In this document: positions 33,336-41,800 of the stretch, one piece after another
How the letters are laid out: every line of letters begins with the position of its first letter
How positions within the stretch are numbered: the stretch's first letter is position 1
From: 3107 sp965216225
GTDB lineage: Bacteria > Pseudomonadota > Alphaproteobacteria > Rhodobacterales > Rhodobacteraceae
Direction of reading: 5' to 3'
Length of the DNA: 64,000 bases
Assembly (NCBI GenBank): GCA_965216225.1
Contig: CBDCFF010000028.1
Coordinates: 89,942-153,941, forward strand
The notes under the pieces: model-generated
The model's database searches: none
The model's input: the letters and a program-made list of their open reading frames with translations, nothing else
What the model was told of the DNA's origin: nothing
Made by a program: the position numbers and the translations under genes

Positions 33336-34049
33336 TTATTCGAAGATGCTGACGGTCGCTGATTCGCTATTCGGATCGTAATGACACCAGTATGTGACCC
33401 TGATCCAGTTCTCGAATCCATTCTGGAACTTCACTTCATTGCCCGTATATGAAATGGTCCCGGCTGTTCTGTCATTCCAGAGCCATCGCTTCATTTTTGA
33501 CCCGAACCATCCGTCCGTCCATTCATGGTCGTATCTGGCAAGGCTCTCTATCAACGGCTGACATGTGATCGTCGCTTGCAGGATGTGCCTGTCACCCCAG
33601 CACTGGAGGTTCTGCCGACACGCCTTTTCTTCGCCAGCCTCTTCCTCTTCATCTGCTGGAGCGCCCCACTCCGAGAGGTCTTCGGGAATTTGGCCCATGA
33701 GAAGGTCCGTCCATATCTCTCCGGTGCATTTATCACCGCCCCATCCGCACCCATCCGGAGCATAGTCAATTCCGTTGCGGGCCAGAGAAAAATCGTTCCC
33801 ATAGTCATCCCATACCCTGACGGATACGGCATCCGGCCAGTCCTTTCTGTGCCGATCGACCGCAGCTTTCATCATTGCCAGCAATTGTTCCCGCTCCGAT
33901 CCGGCCCCGGGTATCTCTATCTCAAGTATAACCCGGGAACGGACATTCCCGAATGAACCATCCTTCTCTTCGATAACCGTGTAATTTTCCGCACAGGAAG
34001 GCGTTGCAGAAATCACGACCCAAAAGGTTGCCAGAATGAATTGTCTCAT
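33336..34049 (-). CDS. Secreted hypothetical protein
   Basis: Encodes 237 residues from ATG 34049, chosen over an upstream ATG because AGGAGA lies 5 bases before it and the signal peptide MRQFILATFWVVISATPSCA starts there, with cleavage likely after SCA. The mature part has several cysteines (CGWGGDKC, CRQNLQCWG, TCQPL, YWCHY), suggesting disulfides in the periplasm, and an acidic EEEEAGEEK patch. I do not recognise the family. It is the first host-like gene after the IS array; the 67 bases between them hold nothing obvious. Confidence 0.7.
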   Translation of the reverse strand: MRQFILATFWVVISATPSCAENYTVIEEKDGSFGNVRSRVILEIEIPGAGSEREQLLAMMKAAVDRHRKDWPDAVSVRVWDDYGNDFSLARNGIDYAPDGCGWGGDKCTGEIWTDLLMGQIPEDLSEWGAPADEEEEAGEEKACRQNLQCWGDRHILQATITCQPLIESLARYDHEWTDGWFGSKMKRWLWNDRTAGTISYTGNEVKFQNGFENWIRVTYWCHYDPNSESATVSIFE

Positions 34050-34169
34050 CCCAATCTCCTTCATCAATGGTGGCATCGGCTGGCGCATCCCGTTCAGGCG
34101 CGACGCCGGGGGCGCCGATCTTCTGTTCGTTTTTCACGGGAGAAAGCCTATGGGTGGTTTTCCAGGGCG

Positions 34170-34920
34170 TCAATGGATTGTCGGCACGATCCTGCGGCAA
34201 CCGCCCGGCAAGAGTTCCAGCACCTCCCCGTCTTCGATCACAATGACGCTCAGCGCCCTGCCATGCCCCGCGCCGGTGTCGATATTCACCCGGTTGCAAT
34301 AGTGGGTGACGCGATCCACCGGGGTGTGGCCGTGGACGATCAGCGCGCCGTGATCGCGCGGGTCATCGATGAAAGGCCCGCGTATCCAGCAGAGATCGTC
34401 TTCGGTCTGCCTGTCGAGCGGAACCCCCGGCCGGATACCGGCATGGGCAAAGAAAAGGCCCGGCGCCCGATGGTTGCAGGGCAGCCCGGCCAGAAAGGCG
34501 CGGTGATGCGCGGGCACCCGCGACAGGGCCGCGCGATGCAGCGTTTCGGGGTCGTTTCGCCCCCCCGATACCGGCCCCGTATGACGCCAGCGTATCCAGC
34601 CCGCCCATCACCGGGTCGAGCCAGTCCCGTTCCGCCCGCAATCGCCGGTCGCGATGATGACGGTCATTCAGGTAGCCCTCGAACATCCGGTCGTGATTGC
34701 CTTTCAGAACCACCCATGGCGCCCCGCCGGTCCGCCCTGCGATCAGGAAATCCAGCACACCCGCCGAATCCGGCCCGCGATCGACCAGATCACCCACATG
34801 AATGACCGGTGCGTCAGCGTCGCCGGTGCGCTTCCGGTCTTCTTCGATCCGCCGGTGAACCTCTGCCAGCCTGTCGAGATGGCCATGGATGTCGCCGATG
34901 GCGTAGAAGCGTAAGGGCAT
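34170..34920 (-). pseudogene. Metallophosphoesterase (PP2A-like phosphatase), frameshifted at a C7 run
   Basis: The N-terminal frame from 34920 reads MPLRFYAIGDIHGHLDRLAE, HVGDLVDRGPDSAGVLDFL and VLKGNHDRMFEGYL: the GDxHG, GDxVDRG and GNHD metal-binding motifs. Near 34560-34566, a run of seven C on the plus strand, the frame shifts; the other frame continues RNDPETLHRAALSRVPAHHR, FFAHAGIRPGVPL and LIVHGHTPVDRV, with the last two histidine motifs, to 34170. All catalytic motifs exist across two frames. Recent mutation, sequencing error or slippage are all possible. Confidence 0.85.
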
Positions 34921-34992
34921 GGACAGTCACCGAAGCCGAACGTGAAAGTCGCCGCCGGGGCGCGGGGGCCAATCGTACCATGTCGGGGGCGC

Positions 34993-36588
34993 TCAGGCCA
35001 TCTCGAACGCCAGTGGCCGGACCGAATGGAAAAGGCCGGTATCGAACAGCTTTTTCAGAACCGCCGGGGCGACCGGCTGATCGACATAGAGCAGCGCAAT
35101 GGCCTCGCCCCCCGCTTCCTTGCGCCCCAGGGTGAAGTTGGCGATATTGACGCCGTTGTCGCCCATGGTCCGGCCAAGCGCGCCGATGATGCCGGGCACG
35201 TCCTCGTTGGTGGTGTAGAGCATGTGCCTGCCGATCTCGGCGTCGATATTGATGCCCTTGATCTGAATGAACCGCGGCTTGCCGTCGGAAAAGACGGTGC
35301 CGGCGATGGAGCGTTCCATCGAGGCCGTCACCACCGACAGCTTGACATAGGCGTCGAACACGCCGGTCTTGGCCTGCGTGGTGCGGGAGATTCTGATGCC
35401 TCTTTCCGCGGCGGCGATGGGGGCGGAAACCATGTTCACATCCGGGTTGGTGGCCTTCATCATCCCGGCGATGACGCCGCAGTCCAGCGCGTCGAGATTC
35501 ATCCCGGCCACATGGCCGTCATAAAGGATGTTGATCGCCTGAACGGGCTCATCGGTCATCTGGCCGACGAAGGAGCCCAGATGCCGGACGAGTGTCAGCC
35601 ACGGCCCCATGGTGACGGCTTCCTCCGCCGTGACCGAAGGCATGTTGAGCGCGTTCTGAACGGCCCCGGTCAACAGATAGTCGGACATCTGCTCTGCCAG
35701 TTGCAGGGCGACATTTTCCTGCGCCTCGGTCGTGGCGGCGCCCAGATGCGGGGTGACGACGACATTGGGCAGGTTGAAAAGCGGGTTGTCGGTGGCGGGT
35801 TCTTCCGAGAAGACATCGAAGGCCGCCCCGGCCACATGGCCGGATATCAGCGCCCCGGCCAGCGCCGCCTCATCGACCAGACCGCCGCGGGCGCAGTTGA
35901 TGATGCGCACACCGGGTCTGGTTCTGGCGATGGCGTCGGCTGACAGGATATTCCGGGTTTTGTCGGTCAGGGGCACATGCAGGGTGATGAAATCGGCGCG
36001 CGAAAGCAGCTCTTCCAGTTCGACCTTGGCAACGCCCAGCGCCCTGGTGCGTTCCTCGCCGAGGAACGGGTCATAGGCGATGACCTTCATGCGCAGGCCG
36101 ATGGCGCGGTCAGCCACGACCGAGCCAATATTGCCGCAGCCGATCAGGCCAAGGGTCTTGTTGGTCAGTTCGACCCCCATGAAGCGCAACTTTTCCCATT
36201 TTCCCGCATGGGTGGAGGCGTTGGCCTCCGGGATTTGCCGGGCCACCGCCATCATCATGGAGACCGCGTGCTCGGCGGTGGTGATGGCGTTGCCGAAGGG
36301 CGTGTTCATGACGATCACGCCTTTCCCGGAGGCGGCGGGGATGTCGATATTGTCCACACCGATACCCGCCCGGCCGACGACTTTCAGATTGTCGGCGGCG
36401 GCCAGCAATCCGGCCGTGACCCTGGTGGCAGAGCGGATGGCGAGGCCGTCATACCGGCCGATCACCTTCAGCAGGCGATTCCTGTCCCTGCCGATGGCGG
36501 GGTCGTAATCGACCTCGATGCCGCGCTCGCGGAAGATCTGCACGGCGGTTTCGGAAAGTTTGTCGGAGACGATTACCTTCGGGGCCAT
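34993..36588 (-). CDS. serA: D-3-phosphoglycerate dehydrogenase
   Basis: Encodes 531 residues from ATG 36588 (MAPKVIVSDKLSETAVQIF). It catalyses the first step of serine synthesis, 3-phosphoglycerate to 3-phosphohydroxypyruvate with NAD. The Rossmann motif GLIGCGNIGSVVADRA, catalytic INCARGGLVDEAAL and VVTPHLGAAT segments are followed by an intervening domain and a C-terminal ACT domain (GINIDAEIGRHMLYTTNEDV onwards), so it is the long form with likely serine feedback. A longer upstream reading is not conserved. serC lies 94 bases upstream on the same strand. Confidence 0.96.
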   Translation of the reverse strand: MAPKVIVSDKLSETAVQIFRERGIEVDYDPAIGRDRNRLLKVIGRYDGLAIRSATRVTAGLLAAADNLKVVGRAGIGVDNIDIPAASGKGVIVMNTPFGNAITTAEHAVSMMMAVARQIPEANASTHAGKWEKLRFMGVELTNKTLGLIGCGNIGSVVADRAIGLRMKVIAYDPFLGEERTRALGVAKVELEELLSRADFITLHVPLTDKTRNILSADAIARTRPGVRIINCARGGLVDEAALAGALISGHVAGAAFDVFSEEPATDNPLFNLPNVVVTPHLGAATTEAQENVALQLAEQMSDYLLTGAVQNALNMPSVTAEEAVTMGPWLTLVRHLGSFVGQMTDEPVQAINILYDGHVAGMNLDALDCGVIAGMMKATNPDVNMVSAPIAAAERGIRISRTTQAKTGVFDAYVKLSVVTASMERSIAGTVFSDGKPRFIQIKGINIDAEIGRHMLYTTNEDVPGIIGALGRTMGDNGVNIANFTLGRKEAGGEAIALLYVDQPVAPAVLKKLFDTGLFHSVRPLAFEMA

Positions 36589-36682
36589 TCCGGCGCTCCT
36601 TTTCTGGTCTTCTGACCGGGGGTCATCGCGCCCTCCCGGACGCACTTCGCGAAGGGTGCCGGAAGGTCCGACAAGCAGGTGT

Positions 36683-37825
36683 TCAGGTGTTCAGTTCGGT
36701 GTGAAACGCCCAGTCGATCCAGGGCATCAGGGCTTCGACATCGGATGCCTCGACCGTGCCGCCGCACCAGATGCGCAGGCCGGGGGGGGCGGCGCGATAG
36801 GCGCCAATATCATAGGCCACGCCTTCCAGTTCCAGCCGTTTGGCGACCGCCCCGGCAAATGCGCCGCCATCCCTGATCCGGTCATCGGTGAATTTCAGAC
36901 AGACAGAGGTGTTGGAGCGGGTTTCCGGCGCTTCGGCGAGGAAATCAATCCAGCTTTTCCGTTCGACGAATTTCGCAACCGCCGCCGCATTGGCGTTGGC
37001 GCGGGCGATCAGGGCGGGCAGACCGCCCACCGACCGGGCCCAGTCAAGGGCAAAAAGGTAATCCTCTACCGCCAGCATTGACGGGGTGTTGATGGTGGCG
37101 CCCTTGAAGATGCCGTCGATCAGCTTGCCGTCCCTGGTCAGGCGGAAGATTTTCGGCAGCGGCCACGGGGGGGTGTGGTTTTCCAGCCGTTCGACCGCGC
37201 GGGGCGACAGGATCAGCACTCCATGCGCGGCCTCGCCGCCCAGCACTTTCTGCCAACTGAAGGTGGCGACATCCAGCTTGTCCCAGGGCAGTTCCATCGC
37301 GAAGGCGGCAGAGGTCGCGTCGCATATCGTCAGGCCCTTGCGATTCGCCGGGATGAAATCGCCGTTCGGCACCCGCACCCCGGATGTGGTGCCGTTCCAG
37401 GTAAAGACGACATCATGGTCGAAATTCACCGCATGAAGATCGGGAAGGCGGCCATACCCGGCCTCATGCACGATGGCGCCGAGTTTCAGTTGCCCGTCCA
37501 CATCCGCGACCCAGCCCTTGCCGAAACTTTCCCAGGCCAGCATCTCGACCGGGCGTTCGCCCAGAACCGACCAGAGCGCCATTTCGACGGCCCCGGTGTC
37601 AGAGGCGGGCACGATGCCGACCCTGAAATCCGCGGGAATGCCCAGCACCTCCCGCGTGCCTTCGATGGCGGCTTCCAGTTTGCCCCTGCCGATGCCTGCG
37701 CGGTGCGACCGGCCAAGCGGCGCGTCGGCGAGAGCGTCGAGAGTCCAGGTGGGGGGTTTGGCGCAGGGGCCCGAGGAAAAACGCGAACTGACCGGCCGCG
37801 CCGCCGGTTTTGCAATATTGGTCAT
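36683..37825 (-). CDS. serC: Phosphoserine aminotransferase
   Basis: Encodes 380 residues. A PLP enzyme converting phosphohydroxypyruvate and glutamate to phosphoserine. SRFSSGPCAKPPTWTLD opens the protein as in alphaproteobacterial SerC; CDATSAAFAMELPWDKLDV and TFSWQKVLGGE hold the PLP aspartate and Schiff-base lysine. The 5' leader looks like the serC RNA motif. It probably forms an operon with serA (94-base gap) and diverges from serB. Confidence 0.96.
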   Translation of the reverse strand: MTNIAKPAARPVSSRFSSGPCAKPPTWTLDALADAPLGRSHRAGIGRGKLEAAIEGTREVLGIPADFRVGIVPASDTGAVEMALWSVLGERPVEMLAWESFGKGWVADVDGQLKLGAIVHEAGYGRLPDLHAVNFDHDVVFTWNGTTSGVRVPNGDFIPANRKGLTICDATSAAFAMELPWDKLDVATFSWQKVLGGEAAHGVLILSPRAVERLENHTPPWPLPKIFRLTRDGKLIDGIFKGATINTPSMLAVEDYLFALDWARSVGGLPALIARANANAAAVAKFVERKSWIDFLAEAPETRSNTSVCLKFTDDRIRDGGAFAGAVAKRLELEGVAYDIGAYRAAPPGLRIWCGGTVEASDVEALMPWIDWAFHTELNT

Positions 37826-37828
37826 GAT

Positions 37829-37925
37829 ACCCTTTCAGATATGTGCCCCTCGTTGGGGAGGGGTGTCCCGGTTGCGGAGTTACGGGGCAAATTCGGCTGG
37901 CGCAACCCGGAAAAAGGCGCTAGTT
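37829..37925 (-). promoter_or_regulatory. Probable serC RNA motif (serC leader)
   Basis: Upstream of serC, in transcript orientation, comes CCGGGTTGCGCCAGCC, then GCCCCGTAACTCCGCAACCG, then a hairpin CCCCTC-CCCAAC-GAGGGG ending about 17 bases before the ATG. A conserved RNA of two hairpins, named serC, is known just upstream of serC genes in Rhodobacterales; position and layout match, and the consensus is recalled, not computed. The terminal hairpin is close enough to the start to affect translation. Confidence 0.6.
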
Positions 37926-37976
37926 CGCCGCCTGGGAACAAAAAGCGGCATCTCTGTTCATCATCGGAAACACGCC

Positions 37977-38852
37977 ATGTTCGTCACGACATTGCTTTGC
38001 GACCCCGCGCAGCCGGGTCTGGAGCCGCCCCTGGTCGAGGCGGTGCGAAACGCCTGGGGCGGGGCGGCGGCGGTGTGGCTTTCGCCGGATGAGGCGGCGG
38101 AATTCATGATCCCGGAACTGCCAGGGAATCGCTGGCAGGTCTGGGGCGACATGCAGAAACTGGGCGTCGATCTGGTGGTGCAGCGGGCAGCGGGACGGCG
38201 CAGGAAAATGCTGCTGGCGGATATGGATTCGACCATGATCCGGCAGGAATGTATCATTGAACTGGCGGCGGCGGCGGGCGTTGGCGCGCATGTGGCGGAC
38301 ATCACCGCACGGGCGATGAACGGAGTACTGGATTTCAAGGACGCCCTGCGTGAGCGGGTGGCCCTGCTGAAGGGGCTGGATGCGGGGATCATCGGCAGGG
38401 TTTACAAGGAGCGGATCACCTTCATGCCCGGCGGGCGGGCTCTGGTTGCGACGATGAAGGCGAACGGCGGCCATGCCGCCCTTGTGTCCGGGGGCTTCAC
38501 CGCGTTCGCATCGCCGGTGGCAGAGGCGCTGGGCTTTGATGAAAGCCGGGCGAACGTGCTGCATGTGGAGGCCGGCAGGCTGACCGGCACGGTGGCCGAG
38601 CCGATCCTCGGGCGTGACGCCAAGGCGGCGGCGTTGCAAGAGATTTCCGCGCGTCTGGGCCTCGATCCGTCAGAGGCGATGGCCGTCGGCGACGGCGCGA
38701 ACGATCTGGGGATGCTGGGGTTGGCAGGCTCCGGCGTTGCGCTCCATGCCAGGCCGGTTGTGGCGGCGCAATGCGATACCCGCATCAATCACGGGGATCT
38801 GACCGCACTCCTGTATCTTCAGGGTTATGCCCGCGAAGAGTTCGCTTCGTGA
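37977..38852 (+). CDS. serB: Phosphoserine phosphatase
   Basis: Encodes 291 residues from ATG 37977 (MFVTTLLCDPAQPGLEPPL). HAD-family enzyme for the last step of serine synthesis. MLLADMDSTMIRQECIIELA holds the DxDST nucleophile motif, ALVSGGFTAFASPVAEALGF motif II, and AVGDGANDLGMLGLAGSGVA the metal-binding DGxND motif. The N-terminal 70 residues resemble the ACT-like part of SerB. A longer in-frame reading runs through the intergenic region and is rejected. It diverges from serC, so the three genes supply the whole pathway. Confidence 0.95.
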   Translation: MFVTTLLCDPAQPGLEPPLVEAVRNAWGGAAAVWLSPDEAAEFMIPELPGNRWQVWGDMQKLGVDLVVQRAAGRRRKMLLADMDSTMIRQECIIELAAAAGVGAHVADITARAMNGVLDFKDALRERVALLKGLDAGIIGRVYKERITFMPGGRALVATMKANGGHAALVSGGFTAFASPVAEALGFDESRANVLHVEAGRLTGTVAEPILGRDAKAAALQEISARLGLDPSEAMAVGDGANDLGMLGLAGSGVALHARPVVAAQCDTRINHGDLTALLYLQGYAREEFAS

Positions 38853-38859
38853 TCCGGCC

Positions 38860-38881
38860 CCGGAAAGCCGGACTTTTCCGG
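38860..38881. terminator. Hairpin between convergent serB and asparaginase genes
   Basis: CCGGAAA (38860-38866) pairs with TTTCCGG (38875-38881) around GCCGGACT. It lies in the 46-base gap between two convergent stops and could terminate both transcripts. No strong T-tract. Confidence 0.4.
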
Positions 38882-38898
38882 CAGTTTCAATTACCGCT

Positions 38899-39897
38899 TC
38901 AGGCCAGCAGACCCGCCGCCGGTCTGATCGCCCCGGCACAAAGGCCGCTGCGGCTCGGGATCGGGGCGTTCATGCGGCGCCGGGCGGCGGGGTGTCCGGC
39001 GTCAAGCACCCCAAGCCGGACCAGAAGCGCGGTGATCGCGCATTCCGATCCGCGAGTCGCCCCATCGGACACCTTCAGCGCGATGCCGAGCTTCTGGTCC
39101 GGCAGGATCGCGGCAAAGACGCCCTCTGCGCCGGTCTTGATCGCGGCGCGGCCATCCATGGCCTGCATCAGTTCCGTACAGGCGCGCCTTTCGCCGGCAA
39201 CCAGTCGGGGATGCGCGATCATGGCGCGGGTCAGCCGCACCGACGCCGCCTGCCGTTTGCCACCGCCTTCGCGCGCGGCGGCGAATGCGGCCATGGCGCG
39301 GGCCAGACCATGCACGGTGGTCGCGAAATTGGGGGCAGAGCAGCCGTCGATCCCATGGCCGGGGCTGTCCAGCCCCGTGACCTCTTCGAATGCGGCGCGG
39401 ATAGATTTCTGCAACGGATGATCCGGGTCGATATAGTCCGGCCCCGCGCCCAGATGCCGGGCAAGGGTCAGAAAGCCCGCATGTTTGCCCGAGCAGTTAT
39501 TGTGCAACTGGCAGGGTTGCCGATCCGCCCGGATCAGCGCCTCGTGCGCGGCGCGGTCGCCCGGCATCTGCGGGCCGCAGCGCAGATCGCCTTCTCCGAG
39601 CCCGATAGCCGCCAGCCATGCAGCGACGCGACCGGTATGAATCGCCGCCCCGTCATGCGAGGCGCAGGCCAGCGCCAGATGTTCCGGGGTCAGCCCGGCC
39701 CTGTCCGCCGCTCCGCTTTCGACCAGCGGCAGAGCCTGGAGCATCTTGCACGAAGAGCGCGGATAGATCACCTGATCGGGGTTGCCCCAGGCGGCGGCGA
39801 TGCTGCCGGTATGGTCACAGATGACCGCATGGCCGTGATGGACGGATTCAACAATATCTCCGCGCCAGATCTCGGCAAGCAGGGCTGGTGATGTCAT
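38899..39897 (-). CDS. Asparaginase, AnsA-type (PF06089-like)
   Basis: Encodes 332 residues from ATG 39897, preceded by GGAGGACAGG. It should hydrolyse L-asparagine to aspartate and ammonia. VIYPRSSCKMLQALPLVESG near residue 43 and PCQLHNNCSGKHAGFLTLAR in the centre hold the conserved serine/cysteine/lysine residues of the Rhizobium-type asparaginase family. GIDGCSAPNFATTVHGLARA is another signature. No signal peptide, so cytoplasmic. A longer upstream frame to 40308 overlaps the next gene and is rejected. It is convergent with serB. Confidence 0.88.
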   Translation of the reverse strand: MTSPALLAEIWRGDIVESVHHGHAVICDHTGSIAAAWGNPDQVIYPRSSCKMLQALPLVESGAADRAGLTPEHLALACASHDGAAIHTGRVAAWLAAIGLGEGDLRCGPQMPGDRAAHEALIRADRQPCQLHNNCSGKHAGFLTLARHLGAGPDYIDPDHPLQKSIRAAFEEVTGLDSPGHGIDGCSAPNFATTVHGLARAMAAFAAAREGGGKRQAASVRLTRAMIAHPRLVAGERRACTELMQAMDGRAAIKTGAEGVFAAILPDQKLGIALKVSDGATRGSECAITALLVRLGVLDAGHPAARRRMNAPIPSRSGLCAGAIRPAAGLLA

Positions 39898-40072
39898 CCT
39901 GTCCTCCGGCAACTCCGATCCCTGCGATTTTCCGTCAACAGGGCTTTCACCCGCCTGCATTATTACGTTATTGTGCAGCCATCGAGTTGAAATTCGCTTC
40001 CGGTCGGAAAAACATGCGCCCAAGGCCGGGACAGCGGAGGCGGAGGCACGAATGGCTGGAGGCTGTGACATC

Positions 40073-40648
40073 ATGACATTATATCTTGCAAGGGGCATCG
40101 TGTCCGTGGCGGTCGCCATGGCGGTGGCGACAGCGGCAGCGACGGCGGCAGGCGCGCAGCAGACATCGGAAAACCGGGTCGGCGCCCATACGGACTGGAG
40201 CGTGTTTGTCGATTCCGACCCGACCCAGTGCTGGATCGTCGCGGTGCCGGAGAAATCCGAGAACACCCGCGATGGCCGGGTGGTGTCCGTGAACCGGGGC
40301 GAGATCATGATGTTCGTGACCCATGAGCCGGGCCGTGGCGCGATGCCGGTCGTTTCGCTGACCGGGGGCTACCCCTACGCCGGTGGTTCCGCCGTGTCGG
40401 TCGAGATCGCCGACAGCACGTTCCGGTTCTTCACCATGGCCGAAGACGATCCGGCGACCCCCTGGCAGGAGGATAAACATGCCTGGCCCGAGCCGTCCGA
40501 GGATGAGAATATCCTGGCGGCAATGAAGCGCGGCGTGGCCGCCGTCGTCACCGGACGGTCGTCGCGCGGGACGACGACGAAGGACACGTTCTCGCTTTAT
40601 GGTTTCACCGCCGCGCTGACGGATGCCGGGCAGCGCTGCGGCGGCTAG
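40073..40648 (+). CDS. IalB-like (invasion-associated locus B family) secreted protein
   Basis: Encodes 191 residues from ATG 40073; ATG 40052 also has a GGAGG site. A hydrophobic signal (GIVSVAVAMAVATAAATAAG) is followed by RVGAHTDWSVFVDSDPTQCW and the beta-rich SVEIADSTFRFFTMAEDDPA stretch typical of IalB-family periplasmic proteins in roseobacters. Function in these free-living bacteria is not established. The final codon and TAG stop lie in the 6-bp target duplication of the adjacent IS481, so the coding region is complete. Confidence 0.72.
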   Translation: MTLYLARGIVSVAVAMAVATAAATAAGAQQTSENRVGAHTDWSVFVDSDPTQCWIVAVPEKSENTRDGRVVSVNRGEIMMFVTHEPGRGAMPVVSLTGGYPYAGGSAVSVEIADSTFRFFTMAEDDPATPWQEDKHAWPEPSEDENILAAMKRGVAAVVTGRSSRGTTTKDTFSLYGFTAALTDAGQRCGG

Positions 40649-41616
40649 GTGTCACATCCCGGAAGGTAGTATGGCTGTTTTTTGAACAGTTCCGGCTTGA
40701 GTTTGTGCCAGTCCTTCATGGCCTGCAAGGGCGTTCTGGTGCTCAATGCCGACTGAGGAAACTGCTGGTTGTAGAGCCAGACATAGCGGTGCAGCGTTGT
40801 CTCCAGGTCTTCGCCGGAACGGAAGTGATGGCTTTGGAGCACCTCCTCGATGCGGCCGTTGAACCTCTCGACCATGCCGTTGGTTTGGGGCGACTTCGGC
40901 GGGGTCAAGCGGTGGTCGATATCGAGGTCTGCGCAAAGCGCATCGAACGCATGCGCGCCGGTTGCAGCGCGCTTGCGTAGACCAAACAGCCGGTCGGTGA
41001 ACTCCTTGCCGTTATCGGTCAACACAGTGCGGATGCAAATCGGGCAGGCCCGTTCCAGATCGCGCAGGAAGCGGCGGGCGTTGGCGGCAGTCCTGGCTTT
41101 GAAGACACGAATGAAGACCCAACGCGTCGCCCGGTCGATGGCCACGAAAAGATAGCGGCGCGAGGTTTCATCGGCCATTTGCGGTAGGTATTTCAGGTCG
41201 ATGTGTATGTATCCTGGCTCGTAGGCCTTGAAGGCGCTGTGCTTCGGCTTCGGTGCTTTGGCCTTCAGATCGCGTAGGTTTCCCACACCATGACGACGAA
41301 GGCAGCGGTCCAGGCCAGAGCGCGAGGCATTCGGATTCAGGAACTCTCGCACCACCGCCAGCAGGTCGTCGAGTGATACCAGCAGCGTCCTGCGCAAGGT
41401 CACCGCAACCGCCTCTTGCGCCGGTGTCAGCGTGGTTTGCAGCCGGTGTGGCGTGTGGCTGCGATCCTCGACGCCATCGCGGCGCCGCCATTTGTAGACA
41501 GTCTGCTCGGTCGTCCCGTATCGCTCCGCCAAGATGGAAGCAGACGCATCACTGGCCTGGAGGGCCGACCGAACCTTCGGCGTCGTTGTAGCCTGCTTGT
41601 GAAGTTGGATCACCAT
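40645..41616 (-). CDS. IS481-family transposase
   Basis: Encodes 323 residues from ATG 41616 (MVIQLHKQATTTPKVRSALQ). An N-terminal HTH (SILAERYGTTEQTVYKWRRR) precedes a DDE domain with YIHIDLKYLPQMADETSRR, TVLTDNGKEFTDRLFG and SPQTNGMVERFNGRIEEVLQ. Its TAG stop lies outside the element's terminal repeat, in the duplicated host DNA, and overlaps the IalB-like stop on the other strand by 3 bases. It differs from the IS481-II relic. Confidence 0.93.
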   Translation of the reverse strand: MVIQLHKQATTTPKVRSALQASDASASILAERYGTTEQTVYKWRRRDGVEDRSHTPHRLQTTLTPAQEAVAVTLRRTLLVSLDDLLAVVREFLNPNASRSGLDRCLRRHGVGNLRDLKAKAPKPKHSAFKAYEPGYIHIDLKYLPQMADETSRRYLFVAIDRATRWVFIRVFKARTAANARRFLRDLERACPICIRTVLTDNGKEFTDRLFGLRKRAATGAHAFDALCADLDIDHRLTPPKSPQTNGMVERFNGRIEEVLQSHHFRSGEDLETTLHRYVWLYNQQFPQSALSTRTPLQAMKDWHKLKPELFKKQPYYLPGCDT

Positions 41617-41708
41617 GGTCGCACCCCGTCCCGAATGTCCCACAGAACCGACCTTGCCATGAAAAGGGCAGTTCGACGAGGGGAAATATGATCATACGGG
41701 ATGGAACA
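40650..41708 (-). mobile_element. IS481-family element (IS481-I), complete
   Basis: Ends TGTCACATCCCGGAAGG at 40650 and, inverted, TGTTCCATCCCGTATGA ending at 41708 share TGT..CATCCCG. The 6-bp GCTAGG is repeated at 40644-40649 and 41709-41714, a target duplication containing the stop codon of the IalB-like gene. The single transposase gene is intact. Confidence 0.88.
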
Positions 41709-41800
41709 GCTAGGTGACTGCGACATGGCCGGTTTGAAGCGCGGGTGGTTCTCATCCGCGCGTTTCTGGTGTAGAACCCCCGTCTGGAGTTTCCCGGACA

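Noticed and set aside
38899..40308. 469-residue version of the asparaginase
   Set aside because: It would overlap the IalB-like gene; the start at 39897 has a GGAGG site and matches the family N-terminus.
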